This document shows positions 8,812-17,402 of a stretch of 64,000 nucleotides of DNA, piece after piece (the first letter of the stretch is position 1; every line of letters begins with the position of its first letter). The stretch is from NCBI GenBank assembly GCA_002412775.1, contig DHVT01000006.1, positions 1-64,000 on the forward strand, given 5' to 3'. Source of the stretch: Firmicutes bacterium UBA5201 (GTDB lineage: Bacteria; Bacillota; Clostridia; Peptostreptococcales; Acidaminobacteraceae). The notes beneath the pieces were generated by a model that saw only the letters and a list, made by a program, of their open reading frames with translations, made no database searches and was not told the DNA's origin. Made by a program: the position numbers and the translations under genes.

Positions 8812-9921
8812 ATGAAAAAAGGGAGTGCTCTGTCCCTGACCATTTTTATACTTTCCCTTTTGCTTGTGACTCAATTTGATTTGGTCATAGCGGGGGTATC
8901 CAAATGGATCAACGAGGACTATGTCAAGACACAGGAATTCGTATTTAATCAAAACAACAATTTTGAATATAGGGCAGAGATCATAACCATGGATGATGCT
9001 TATGTCATAGTGGATCCAACGGAGATCAAATATATCAATTCCCAGGGCAATCCAGTATGGAAAAAAGATTTGGCTTCTGAGAACGTTGCTGTCGCAGGTG
9101 GTAAGAAAATCATTGTCCTCAGCGAGCGTAAAGCGGGAGATGTTTTCGTGCTCAATTCAAAAGGTGAAATCACCGCAAAAGTGATGGGTCTCGGAACGGT
9201 CAGACAAATCAAGGTGTTCGATGACAAGTATGTCGGAGTTCTGAAAGAGGACAGTTCGCTGGTTTTGCTGGATACAAAAATGAATCTGGTGAGTACGACA
9301 CAACTCCCCAAAGGTGAGATCCTGGATTTTGACCTGAATATCAAAAGTCAGGACATCGTCGCCATATTGCTCGATCTGAGCCGAAAGGAATTCAATACGA
9401 AACTGGTGCTGGCTTCCATTAACGGCAACATCAGCAGTGGAAGCAACCTGACACAGGAGATCGCCTATGAGATGGTGATCGACGAGGATCGCATCAACGT
9501 CCTGGTGGACAGCGCCCTGCTCAGTTACGACTATAAAGGCACACTGGAAACAAGGATCCCTATTGAACGGACCATCAGCCAATTCCTGTTTCACGAAAAA
9601 TCGGATCTGATTTGGATTTATGTGGTGAATTCAGTGAACGATCTCAGTTCACCTCAAAAAGGGAATGAAATATTGATTTTTGATAGCAATGGCAACACAG
9701 TTGCGGCATTTGAACCTCCATTTGATGAAATATCAGGTCTTGCGGAGTTCGGTGATTTGGTCATCGTTTTCGGAAACAGGGATATTGCTGTCATCGATGC
9801 GGCGGGGAAAGTGTTGGAACGGTATATTGGAAAAGACGACATTCAAAAGATCCATTCCATAGACAACAAGAGCTTTGGTGTGGAGTACAACAATCGTTTG
9901 GAAATATATGTGAAGAAGTGA
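8812..9921 (+). CDS. Membrane-anchored beta-propeller-like protein (DUF5711-like)
   Basis: 369 aa, ATG 8812. One N-terminal TM/signal anchor (residues 7-28) and then repeated short beta motifs with the rhythm of a PQQ/WD-type propeller (for example YINSQGNPVWKKDL, VFDDKYVGVLKEDSSLVLLD). No catalytic motif. Its place next to a CvpA protein and the domain layout match a family common in Clostridia. Likely extracytoplasmic; function unknown. Confidence 0.6.
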   Translation: MKKGSALSLTIFILSLLLVTQFDLVIAGVSKWINEDYVKTQEFVFNQNNNFEYRAEIITMDDAYVIVDPTEIKYINSQGNPVWKKDLASENVAVAGGKKIIVLSERKAGDVFVLNSKGEITAKVMGLGTVRQIKVFDDKYVGVLKEDSSLVLLDTKMNLVSTTQLPKGEILDFDLNIKSQDIVAILLDLSRKEFNTKLVLASINGNISSGSNLTQEIAYEMVIDEDRINVLVDSALLSYDYKGTLETRIPIERTISQFLFHEKSDLIWIYVVNSVNDLSSPQKGNEILIFDSNGNTVAAFEPPFDEISGLAEFGDLVIVFGNRDIAVIDAAGKVLERYIGKDDIQKIHSIDNKSFGVEYNNRLEIYVKK

Positions 9922-9937
9922 ATCGGGGGTGGGCGAT

Positions 9938-10660
9938 TTGAATTGGACAGATATCGCTGTTATAGCAATCATAGGGTCTAGCATGTACTTCGGGTGGAAG
10001 AAGGGCTTCATTGTCGCCGCAATCGAATTTGTAAAATGGATTGCCGCCATCGTGATCGCCAGATTGTTCCATGTGCAGTTCACGGCTTTTATCACTAAAA
10101 AGTTTTGGGATCCCTCAAAAAGTGTGGGCAAACATGTCACCGCGTTTTTGTATGACATGTTGGGTTTTGATCCGATGACGGGCCAAAGCATCACCGGCGA
10201 TCAGATGAACACTTCACTGGAGACATTGAAACTGCCTGAGGTGCTTGAAAAAACCATATATAATGCCGTGAACGAGAAAGTGATCAGCACAACAGTCGAG
10301 TTTGTGGAAGAAGTCGCCACCCATATGACGACGATGATCGTCAATGGTATGGGATTTCTCGTATTGATTCTCATATTGCTTACCATTTTCGGATTCGCGC
10401 AGTTCATCGGCAACATGATTGCCAAATTACCGATCATCAAAGAACTCAACCATGGAGGCGGGCTTATACTCGGTGCGATGATTGGCATCGTCACAGTATA
10501 TTTCATCATGGCTGTACTTTCCTACATACCGACATTCAAATGGTCGCGGGATACGGTTTCAGCCATTGAACAATCCCAGTTCGCCATTTATTTTTTCAAA
10601 TACAACATTTTGCAGTATGTGTTCAATACCGTAATAATCAACGGAAGTCTCAATCTATGA
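9938..10660 (+). CDS. CvpA family membrane protein
   Basis: About 240 aa. TTG 9938 has GGGGGTGGG upstream; GTG 9929 is an in-frame alternative. Start LNWTDIAVIAIIGSSMYFGWKKGFI fits the CvpA signature (D-x2-I.. G...G...GF). Four TM helices in two pairs around a soluble loop (about residues 60-135). CvpA is linked to colicin V production in E. coli and to envelope stress elsewhere; the role here is unknown. The stop overlaps an ATG of the next gene. Confidence 0.8.
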   Translation: MNWTDIAVIAIIGSSMYFGWKKGFIVAAIEFVKWIAAIVIARLFHVQFTAFITKKFWDPSKSVGKHVTAFLYDMLGFDPMTGQSITGDQMNTSLETLKLPEVLEKTIYNAVNEKVISTTVEFVEEVATHMTTMIVNGMGFLVLILILLTIFGFAQFIGNMIAKLPIIKELNHGGGLILGAMIGIVTVYFIMAVLSYIPTFKWSRDTVSAIEQSQFAIYFFKYNILQYVFNTVIINGSLNL

Positions 10661-10674
10661 TGGAGGATATGGAT

Positions 10675-11271
10675 ATGGAAATCAAAATAGATGCACGTGG
10701 GCTTTCATGCCCCAAACCGGTTATAGAAACCAAGAAAGCCCTCGATGGACTAAACGAGGGCAACATCATCACCATAGTCGACAATGCGGTCGCCAGAGAC
10801 AATGTATCCAAGTTCGCCAAAAGCAAGAAGTTGCATTACAGCGTCACGGAGAGCAACGGTTACTACGAGATCAGCATCTTCAAAGGATCCTATGCGGAAT
10901 CCGTCGAGGAAATGGTTCAAAAGAGACCCGATCTTTCCAACTTGGTCATTTTTATTGGAAGCGAACATTTTGGCAAAGGCTCTGAAGAACTTGGAGCGAC
11001 CTTGATGAAGAGCTATCTTTACGCCCTGTCGGAACATGAGCCGTATCCAAAGACGGTCATACTGGTCAATTCCGGTGTCAAATTGAGCACGGTCAATACC
11101 AACACTATTGATTATCTGAAAAAACTGGTCGAATTCGGTACCGAAGTCATTAGCTGCGGTGCTTGCCTAGACTATTACAACTTGAAGGAATTTCTTATGG
11201 TCGGCGAAGTTTCAAACATGTATGCCATCGTTGAAAAAATGGCTGAAGCCAACAACACCATAACACTATAA
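10675..11271 (+). CDS. yedF: YedF-type sulfur/selenium carrier protein
   Basis: About 198 aa from ATG 10675 (GGAGG at 10662-10666; three upstream in-frame ATGs are too close to it). The N-terminal SirA/TusA domain has the hallmark CPKP motif (GLSCPKPVIETKKAL), and the C-terminal DsrE-like domain ends with CGACLDYY. The YedF fusion is typical of bacteria that use selenium. The cysteines are candidate persulfide/selenide carriers. Co-transcribed with the DUF3343 gene behind it, its usual partner. Confidence 0.85.
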   Translation: MEIKIDARGLSCPKPVIETKKALDGLNEGNIITIVDNAVARDNVSKFAKSKKLHYSVTESNGYYEISIFKGSYAESVEEMVQKRPDLSNLVIFIGSEHFGKGSEELGATLMKSYLYALSEHEPYPKTVILVNSGVKLSTVNTNTIDYLKKLVEFGTEVISCGACLDYYNLKEFLMVGEVSNMYAIVEKMAEANNTITL

Positions 11272-11283
11272 TTGGAGGTAAAG

Positions 11284-11553
11284 TTGAACGAAAAGACTTT
11301 CATGTTCATCGCTTTTGACTCGACACACAAAGCCATTCATTTCGAAAGGCTTTTGATGAGTCATTTTGCGATAGAACTCATTCCGACTCCCAGGGAAGTC
11401 ACAGCGAGCTGTGGTCTGGCCCTTAAGTATGAGACGGACGACCATCAAGCGATCATGGCATTTCTTGAAGGTGAGGACAAGACCGGATTGAGACTTTATC
11501 ATTATTACAAGAAAGAAAAAAACAGCAGAGCTGTTGAGTCTGAGTGGAGGTGA
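11284..11553 (+). CDS. DUF3343 putative Se/S carrier-like protein
   Basis: 89 aa from TTG 11284, 4 nt after GGAGG and 12 nt after the YedF stop. Small alpha/beta protein with the family pattern FxSTHxAIxFE and PTPREVTASCGLAL, where the Cys is the presumed carrier residue. DUF3343 proteins sit beside YedF in selenium-using anaerobes. Function is inferred from that association. Confidence 0.8.
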   Translation: MNEKTFMFIAFDSTHKAIHFERLLMSHFAIELIPTPREVTASCGLALKYETDDHQAIMAFLEGEDKTGLRLYHYYKKEKNSRAVESEWR

Positions 11554-11557
11554 AGGC

Positions 11558-11761
11558 ATGCCGATCAAACTTGAAATGGGAGATGTCATTACGACAAAAA
11601 AACCGCACCCATGTGGAAGCAACTCATTTGAGATCACCCGGGTGGGAATGGACTTCAGGATAAAATGCATGAAGTGCCAAAAGGAAATTTGGATTCCAAG
11701 AGTGAAGCTCGAAAAGAGAATCAAGACCATCGAACGCGCTGGAGAAAAAATTGATAAATAA
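11558..11761 (+). CDS. DUF951 small zinc-ribbon-like protein
   Basis: 67 aa from ATG 11558 (GGAGGTGAAGGC upstream). HPCGSNSFEITRVGMDFR and KCMKC give the four-cysteine/His pattern of the DUF951 family, which is almost always found just upstream of rpsF in Firmicutes. Likely nucleic-acid-linked; no biochemical role known to me. Confidence 0.85.
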   Translation: MPIKLEMGDVITTKKPHPCGSNSFEITRVGMDFRIKCMKCQKEIWIPRVKLEKRIKTIERAGEKIDK

Positions 11762-11768
11762 AAAACCC

Positions 11769-11797
11769 TTGTCAGATAGGATGACGAGTGATATAAT
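11769..11797 (+). promoter_or_regulatory. Sigma-A promoter of rpsF-ssb-rpsR
   Basis: TTGTCA (11769-11774), exact 17-bp spacer, TATAAT (11792-11797). It lies downstream of the DUF951 stop, so the ribosomal operon has its own strong promoter. Confidence 0.88.
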
Positions 11798-11812
11798 TCA
11801 TATGTTGTAAGT

Positions 11813-11856
11813 GCGACAATGATGTCGCTACTTCTCTGCTCTCAAGATATGAGAGC
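11813..11856 (+). promoter_or_regulatory. Structured 5' leader of rpsF
   Basis: The ~80-nt leader folds into two hairpins: GCGACA/TGTCGC (11813-11828) and GCTCTC/GAGAGC (11838-11856), followed by GGGAGGTG. In many bacteria this leader binds the S6:S18 complex for feedback control. I see the hairpins but could not confirm the S6:S18 consensus. Confidence 0.45.
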
Positions 11857-11883
11857 CACTATGACCATAGGGAGGTGTAGAAG

Positions 11884-12171
11884 ATGAGAAAATACGAAAC
11901 TATTTTTATTTTAAGACCATCACTTGAAGAAGAAAAGCGCAACGAGATCCTTGAGAAATTCAAAGGAATCATTGCAGCAGACGGTGAAATAGAAAAAGTG
12001 GAAGAATGGGGAAACAAAAGACTCGCGTACGAAATTGAAAAGCTTAGAGAAGGTTACTATGTACACGTAAACTTCAAAGCGAACCCAACGCTTCCAAAAG
12101 AACTCGAAAGAAATTTTAAAATTTCTGACGACGTCATTCGTTTTATCGTAATTAATTTAGAAGAAAAGTAA
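11884..12171 (+). CDS. rpsF: 30S ribosomal protein S6
   Basis: 95 aa, normal length, ATG 11884 after GGGAGGTGTAG. Start MRKYETIFILRPSLEEE and the central EWGNKRLAYEIEKLREGYYVHVNF are diagnostic. It partners S18 in the small-subunit platform; first gene of the rpsF-ssb-rpsR operon. Confidence 0.98.
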   Translation: MRKYETIFILRPSLEEEKRNEILEKFKGIIAADGEIEKVEEWGNKRLAYEIEKLREGYYVHVNFKANPTLPKELERNFKISDDVIRFIVINLEEK

Positions 12172-12190
12172 TTAAGGATGGGAGCTCAAC

Positions 12191-12631
12191 ATGAATAGTG
12201 TAGTACTGATTGGACGTTTGGTAAGAGACCCAGAACTAAGATTTGTTCCCGGAAGCGGAATGGCTGTTGCGAACTTCACAATGGCGATCGACAAAGGGCT
12301 GACAAGAGAAAAAAAACAAGAATTCGAAAGCCAGGGCAAACCTACGGCGGACTTCGTAAGAATAGTCGTTTGGGGCAAACAGGCCGAGAATTGTTCACAA
12401 TATTTGGCTAAAGGCAAGCTCGTTGCAATCCAAGGCTCAATTCAAACGGGCAGCTACAAAACAACGACTGGTGAAACACGTTATACGACAGAAGTTTTAG
12501 CAAATAGAGTTGAATTCCTCGAATGGGGAGAAAAGACACCGTCATCACCGAAAAGCGATGATTTCAGTTTCGGAAGCTCAAGCTTTGATGATTACCAATC
12601 CATCGAAGACGATGATGACGTTCCATTCTAA
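12191..12631 (+). CDS. ssb: Single-stranded DNA-binding protein
   Basis: 146 aa. OB fold (residues 1-108: MNSVVLIGRLVRDPELRF, ...VANRVEFLEW), a Ser/Asp-rich linker and the acidic tip DDDDVPF, which recruits replication and repair partners. Between rpsF and rpsR as is standard. Confidence 0.97.
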   Translation: MNSVVLIGRLVRDPELRFVPGSGMAVANFTMAIDKGLTREKKQEFESQGKPTADFVRIVVWGKQAENCSQYLAKGKLVAIQGSIQTGSYKTTTGETRYTTEVLANRVEFLEWGEKTPSSPKSDDFSFGSSSFDDYQSIEDDDDVPF

Positions 12632-12649
12632 TAGAAGGAGGGAATAACA

Positions 12650-12871
12650 ATGATCAAAAGACGTAGAAAAAGAAAAGGCTGTTCTTTTTGTCAAGATAAA
12701 GTAGAATCAATCGATTTCAAAGACACAAAAAAATTGCAGAAATATCTTACTGAAAGAGGCAAAATTCTTCCAAGAAGAGTTACTGGCAACTGTGCTAAGC
12801 ACCAGAGAATGGTAACAAGCGCTGTTAAAAGAGCAAGAATCATTGCACTTTTACCATTTGTAAGCGAATAA
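12650..12871 (+). CDS. rpsR: 30S ribosomal protein S18 (zinc-binding type)
   Basis: 73 aa, ATG 12650 with GGAGGG. CSFC near the N-terminus and CAKH later give a likely zinc-binding C+ form of S18. Binds S6 in the 30S platform. Last gene before a strong terminator. Confidence 0.97.
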   Translation: MIKRRRKRKGCSFCQDKVESIDFKDTKKLQKYLTERGKILPRRVTGNCAKHQRMVTSAVKRARIIALLPFVSE

Positions 12872-12882
12872 ATAATGTAAAG

Positions 12883-12920
12883 CGTCCTTTTGGATCCGTA
12901 GGGATCAAAAGGACGTTTTT
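12883..12920 (+). terminator. Terminator of rpsF-ssb-rpsR
   Basis: Long stem (12883-12897 with 12902-12915, one bulged G), 4-nt loop and five T residues. Confidence 0.9.
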
Positions 12921-12962
12921 ATATTTTTTGTAACAACTGATTAAATTGAAGGGCAAATAGTG

Positions 12963-12968
12963 TATAAT
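12963..12968 (+). promoter_or_regulatory. -10 element upstream of the DUF2232 gene
   Basis: TATAAT at 12963-12968 inside TGTATAATCG. The best-spaced -35 is TTAAAT (12941-12946), which is weak. It likely serves the DUF2232-gdpP-rplI transcript. Confidence 0.45.
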
Positions 12969-13004
12969 CGTATGAGAGACTAGGCAAAATGGAGGAATAT
13001 ACCC

Positions 13005-13964
13005 TTGAATCGGACAAGAGAAATTACAGAAGCGGGATTATTTGCGGCAATATTGGTGTTGTTTATCGTGGGATCTTTCTATATTCCCATACTGGGCAAC
13101 GTGATGGTGTTTTTTCTACCATTGCCGATAGTCATACTCACCATGAAAAATAAAATTGTGAATGCACTCATAGCGGCTGTCATAGCCGGACTCATTTCCA
13201 GCACACTTGTGACCATCGTCTACGGACTCAGCATGGCCGCAGTGGCTGTCGGTGTAGGCTTGCCACTGGGTTGCATGATGAAGAAAAAGCAACCGGCACT
13301 CAATGTCGTATTGATTGGTGGATTGGGGGCGCTTATCGCTTTCTTCTTATTCTTTTTACTTCTGGACATGACAACCGGAGTATCCATCACTGAGGAAATT
13401 GAGCGGTCATTCACCATGTCCATGGATTTTCAGGAATCCTTCGGAAAAACCATGCAAAATATGGGAGCGGAGAACGTCTCGGAGACTTTTGCACAGTCCA
13501 AACAGACCCTTGAGGATATGCTTTACCTGATGGGATTGATTTTACCTTCCTTACTGATTGTATTTTCCATGTTCTACACACTCATCAACATGCTCATGGC
13601 GCATCAGATTCTCAAGCGCATGCGCATTGACCACAGACCACTTGGATCGTTCGCGAATTTCACATATCCAAAGCATCTGGCTTATGGCAGCGCCGGTATG
13701 ATGGTGCTGGCATATCTCATCGGTTCGGCGGGATGGGTGGATCCGGTTCTCCTCACAGCGAATTTTTCATATCTTTTCTTTATGATCTTCGCAGTACAGG
13801 GTTCGGCACTGATTTATTTCTTCATGAGCAAATATTTCAATAAAGGGCTGTCGAGGTTGATGCTCGCACTGATCTTGTTCATTGGCGGGTTTCAGTACAT
13901 CGCTTTCATAGGGTTCTTTGACGTGATCTTCAACATAAGAAAATTTGGAAAACAAGCGGGGTAA
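13005..13964 (+). CDS. DUF2232 (YybS-like) polytopic membrane protein
   Basis: 319 aa, TTG 13005 with GGAGG 9 nt upstream. About eight TM segments; start TREITEAGLFAAILVLFIVGSFYIP and the later FANFTYPKHLAYGSAG are typical of the YybS family. It is routinely found ahead of gdpP and rplI in Firmicutes. The fold resembles S-component-like transport proteins; substrate unknown. Confidence 0.82.
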   Translation: MNRTREITEAGLFAAILVLFIVGSFYIPILGNVMVFFLPLPIVILTMKNKIVNALIAAVIAGLISSTLVTIVYGLSMAAVAVGVGLPLGCMMKKKQPALNVVLIGGLGALIAFFLFFLLLDMTTGVSITEEIERSFTMSMDFQESFGKTMQNMGAENVSETFAQSKQTLEDMLYLMGLILPSLLIVFSMFYTLINMLMAHQILKRMRIDHRPLGSFANFTYPKHLAYGSAGMMVLAYLIGSAGWVDPVLLTANFSYLFFMIFAVQGSALIYFFMSKYFNKGLSRLMLALILFIGGFQYIAFIGFFDVIFNIRKFGKQAG

Positions 13965-13968
13965 TACT

Positions 13969-15960
13969 ATGGGCAACAACAAAATGACCAGTCCGTTCAA
14001 AGAGACATTGAATCTTTATCTGATTGTCATTGGAATGCTGGTCGCGGCGATATCGTATTACAATACTTTGTGGGGACTACTTGGGATTCTCGCACTATTG
14101 GGTCTGGTCTTCTACAACTGGACAACCGATCGTGCCAGATCAAAAAAATGGCGCAAATACATCGAAAACATCTCAACAAGCATAGACAGTGCGGCGCGTT
14201 ATGCCGTTTTCAATTTGCCGGTACCACTCGTGGTAGTGGATATTGACGGGAAAATCAACTGGTACAACTCAAAATTCACCGATATGGTCGAAGAAAAGAG
14301 TGTCGTGGGCAACAGCATAGGGAACCTCGTCAGCAATCTCCAGATCGAGCAACTCAAGGATCAGGAGCAGCAGACCGGGGTGAAAGTCGGAGATAGGATA
14401 TTCAACGTCTATGCCAACATCGTATCGCTGGATGATGACAATCCGACGGACCTTGTGATCATGCTCTATTGGTTCGACACCACAGAGTACTCCACACTCA
14501 AAATGAAATACGATGACGAAAAACCGATTGTCGCCATGATCAACGTCGACAATTACGAGGACGTCATGAACGAGACGAAAGAAGACAAGATTCCGTTTGT
14601 CACCTCAGAGATCGAAAAGAAGATCAACCTCTGGGCAACCCGAATGAACGGGATGATCAAGCGGTATCAAAACGATAAATACATGGTCATATTTGAATCG
14701 AAATATCTGGAGCATCTAGAGGCCAAAAGATTCTCCATTATCGACGAAGTCCGTGAAATCGATGCGGGCAACAAGATTCCAGTAACACTCAGCATCGGGA
14801 TCGGCATCAACGGCAACACGCCCGCCTCACTTGAGGAAGATGCCTACGCTTCACTTGAACTCGCACTCGGAAGAGGCGGGGACCAGGCTGTCATACGAAA
14901 GAAAAACACATTTGAGTTCTATGGTGGCAAGACAAAAGCGGTGGAAAAACGCAACCGTGTCAAAGCAAGAGTCATCGCACATGGTTTCAGAGCGCTTATA
15001 GATGAAAGCAGCAAAGTGATCGTCATGGGACACCATTCACCGGACATGGATTCTTTCGGTGCTGCGGTAGGCGTCTATAGAAGTGTCATCAACAGAGGAA
15101 AAGAAGCCTATATCGTCCTCAACGAAGTGACCGATGCCATTGTCAATGTCTTTGAGAACTTCAAAGGCAAACCCCTTTACCAATTCGTGGATTCAAAGCG
15201 CGCGCTGGAACTGCTCGACGAGAACACTTTGGTTGTGGTCGTGGACACACACAAACCCAGCCTGACGGAATGTCCCGATCTGATCGAAAGAGCGGACAAC
15301 ATCGTCATGATCGATCATCACAGACGCAGCACGGAATTTATTGAAAAAGCGGTACTCAAATATTTGGAGCCTTATGCTTCGAGCACATCGGAGCTTATTG
15401 CCGAACTGTTTCAATATATGGAAAACAAGCCCAAGATTGAAAAAGAGGAAGCGGACGCCTTGCTCGCAGGCATTACGGTAGACACCAAGAACTTCACACT
15501 CAAGACAGGCGTCAGAACCTTTGATGCCGCGGCTTATCTCAGAAGACAAGGCGCGGATACCATAAGAGTCAGACAGCTCTTCCAGGACGATTTGGAGACC
15601 TTCATAGAGAAGGCCAATATCGTGGGAACCGCAATTCGCTACAAGGAATCCATCGCCATATCGACTTCTGATGTCGCAAGCGACAGTATTCAGTTGATCG
15701 CGGCACAGGCAGCAGACGACCTTTTAAACATCAGAGGGATCAACGCATCCTTTGTCATAGCGAAGAAAAATGATGGCATAGTCATCATTTCCGGACGTTC
15801 GCTCGGAGATGTGAACGTTCAGGTAATCCTGGAATCACTCGGTGGCGGGGGCCACCTTGAAGTTGCAGGCGCTCAATTTGTTGACACGGATATTGAAGAG
15901 GTCAAAGTAAGACTGATCAAGTCCATTGATGAATATTATATGGAAGGAGACATAAAATGA
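13969..15960 (+). CDS. gdpP: GdpP cyclic-di-AMP phosphodiesterase
   Basis: 663 aa from ATG 13969. Two N-terminal TM helices (~20-50), PAS-like domain (~70-155), degenerate GGDEF domain (~170-300), then the catalytic DHH-DHHA1 part: GHHSPDMDSFGAA (~353), VVDTHKP, IDHHRRS (~447), VDTKNF and DHHA1 GGGGHLEVAGAQ (~624). All metal-binding residues appear intact. It hydrolyses c-di-AMP to pApA at the membrane, tuning potassium/osmotic and wall homeostasis. The stop overlaps the rplI start by 4 nt. Confidence 0.95.
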   Translation: MGNNKMTSPFKETLNLYLIVIGMLVAAISYYNTLWGLLGILALLGLVFYNWTTDRARSKKWRKYIENISTSIDSAARYAVFNLPVPLVVVDIDGKINWYNSKFTDMVEEKSVVGNSIGNLVSNLQIEQLKDQEQQTGVKVGDRIFNVYANIVSLDDDNPTDLVIMLYWFDTTEYSTLKMKYDDEKPIVAMINVDNYEDVMNETKEDKIPFVTSEIEKKINLWATRMNGMIKRYQNDKYMVIFESKYLEHLEAKRFSIIDEVREIDAGNKIPVTLSIGIGINGNTPASLEEDAYASLELALGRGGDQAVIRKKNTFEFYGGKTKAVEKRNRVKARVIAHGFRALIDESSKVIVMGHHSPDMDSFGAAVGVYRSVINRGKEAYIVLNEVTDAIVNVFENFKGKPLYQFVDSKRALELLDENTLVVVVDTHKPSLTECPDLIERADNIVMIDHHRRSTEFIEKAVLKYLEPYASSTSELIAELFQYMENKPKIEKEEADALLAGITVDTKNFTLKTGVRTFDAAAYLRRQGADTIRVRQLFQDDLETFIEKANIVGTAIRYKESIAISTSDVASDSIQLIAAQAADDLLNIRGINASFVIAKKNDGIVIISGRSLGDVNVQVILESLGGGGHLEVAGAQFVDTDIEEVKVRLIKSIDEYYMEGDIK

Positions 15961-16403
15961 AAGTCATATTGTTAAAAGATGTAAAAGGCACAGGTAAAAA
16001 AGGTGACATAATCAACGCAAGTGATGGGCATGCTAGAAACTTCCTGATTCCAAGAGGACTTGCCAAAGAGGCAACAGACGGCAGCGTGAAGGAACTCGAG
16101 CATCAAGCCGCTTCAAAACAGAAAAAAGAGCAAGAGAAATTCGATGAAGCCAAAGCGCTTGCGGCCGAAATCGACAAAATTGAAATCACATTCAAGACCA
16201 AAGCAGGAGAAGGTGGAAGACTTTTCGGTTCGATCACGAACAAAGACGTAGCGGAAGAACTGAAGAAAAAGCACAATCTCGATATCGATAAAAAGAAGAT
16301 CTCACTGGATCAGCCGATCAGAAATCTCGGAACGACCAAAGTTCAAATCAAGGTCTATCCCAAGATTTCTTCAACAATCAGTGTTCACGTGGTGGAAGAA
16401 TAA
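15957..16403 (+). CDS. rplI: 50S ribosomal protein L9
   Basis: 148 aa. N-terminal domain MKVILLKDVKGTGKKGDIINASDGHARNFLIPRGLA, long connecting helix and C-terminal rRNA-binding domain. Translationally coupled to gdpP (ATGA overlap). Confidence 0.97.
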   Translation: MKVILLKDVKGTGKKGDIINASDGHARNFLIPRGLAKEATDGSVKELEHQAASKQKKEQEKFDEAKALAAEIDKIEITFKTKAGEGGRLFGSITNKDVAEELKKKHNLDIDKKKISLDQPIRNLGTTKVQIKVYPKISSTISVHVVEE

Positions 16404-16408
16404 TAATG

Positions 16409-16428
16409 AGGCGCAAAAGCGCCTTTTT
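16409..16428 (+). terminator. Terminator after rplI
   Basis: AGGCGC AAAA GCGCCT stem-loop (16409-16424) followed by TTTT. It separates rplI from the MoxR operon. Confidence 0.85.
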
Positions 16429-16471
16429 ATAAAACTGGATTTTTCAGAAAAATCAGAATAAGGGGATAAAT

Positions 16472-17389
16472 ATGCTTAATCAAATCAAAAGTGAAATCAA
16501 AAAAACATTAGTCGGAAAAGAGAGTGCCATAGAGGGCATCATGATCGCTCTGCTCTCAGGGGGACACATCCTGATTGAAGATTTGCCCGGTCTGGGAAAG
16601 ACAACACTGGCCAAAGCTTTTTCAAAAGCCATGAATTGCACGTTCAGTAGAATCCAATTCACTCCGGACCTTATGCCTTCCGATCTGATCGGAGTATCCA
16701 TTTATGACAAATCCTCACAGAAATTCGTGTTCCAAAGAGGACCGCTATTCACCAACATCCTGCTTGCGGATGAGATCAACAGAACTTCTCCAAAGACCCA
16801 ATCCAGCCTGCTGGAAGCCATGGAGGAGAATCAGATCACCATCGATGGCACCACTTATATCCTGGAAGCGCCATTTTTGGTCATAGCCACTGAAAATCCC
16901 ATCGAACTTCAAGGCACATTTCCACTCCCTGAAGCCCAATTGGACAGATTCATGATGAGAGTGACTCTTGGTTATCCCACACTGGATGAGGAAATGTCAA
17001 TTTTGACCCTCAAGGAAAAGAATGAACAAGTCCAAACGGTCATCCCCCAGGAAACACTTATGGAAGCCAGAAGTAAAATGAACGAGGTTTATGTCGACCC
17101 AGCAATCAAAGAATACATAGTGAAGCTGTGCAAGGCGACCCGTGAGCATGCCAGTATCAAGCTTGGGGCCAGTCCGAGAGCATCCGTGCATCTCTTCAAC
17201 GGTGCCAAGGCCAAAGCGTTATTAAGCGATCGCGATTACGTCATCGCCTCAGATGTCTCGGAACTTTTTGAACCGATTGTCGCACATCGTCTCATCCTTA
17301 AAGGGGAAGCTCAGTTCAGAGGTATTGGTACGAAAGGAATCCTTCATGAAATCATTCAGATGGTCGAAGTCCCAAAAGTCAAAAGATGA
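16472..17389 (+). CDS. MoxR-family AAA+ ATPase
   Basis: 305 aa, ATG 16472. Walker A LPGLGKTTLAKAF (~residue 37), Walker B LLADEINR, sensor 1 ATENP and the GASPRAS arginine region mark the MoxR/AAA_3 family. Such ATPases act as chaperones for neighbouring DUF58/VWA proteins. It forms an operon with DUF58 and transglutaminase-like genes, 13 nt before the next start. Confidence 0.92.
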   Translation: MLNQIKSEIKKTLVGKESAIEGIMIALLSGGHILIEDLPGLGKTTLAKAFSKAMNCTFSRIQFTPDLMPSDLIGVSIYDKSSQKFVFQRGPLFTNILLADEINRTSPKTQSSLLEAMEENQITIDGTTYILEAPFLVIATENPIELQGTFPLPEAQLDRFMMRVTLGYPTLDEEMSILTLKEKNEQVQTVIPQETLMEARSKMNEVYVDPAIKEYIVKLCKATREHASIKLGASPRASVHLFNGAKAKALLSDRDYVIASDVSELFEPIVAHRLILKGEAQFRGIGTKGILHEIIQMVEVPKVKR

Positions 17390-17402
17390 AGGAAGGTCCA
17401 TC

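Noticed and set aside
13969..15960. GdpP degenerate GGDEF as an oddity
   Set aside because: A non-canonical GGDEF is normal for GdpP; the DHH/DHHA1 residues are intact.
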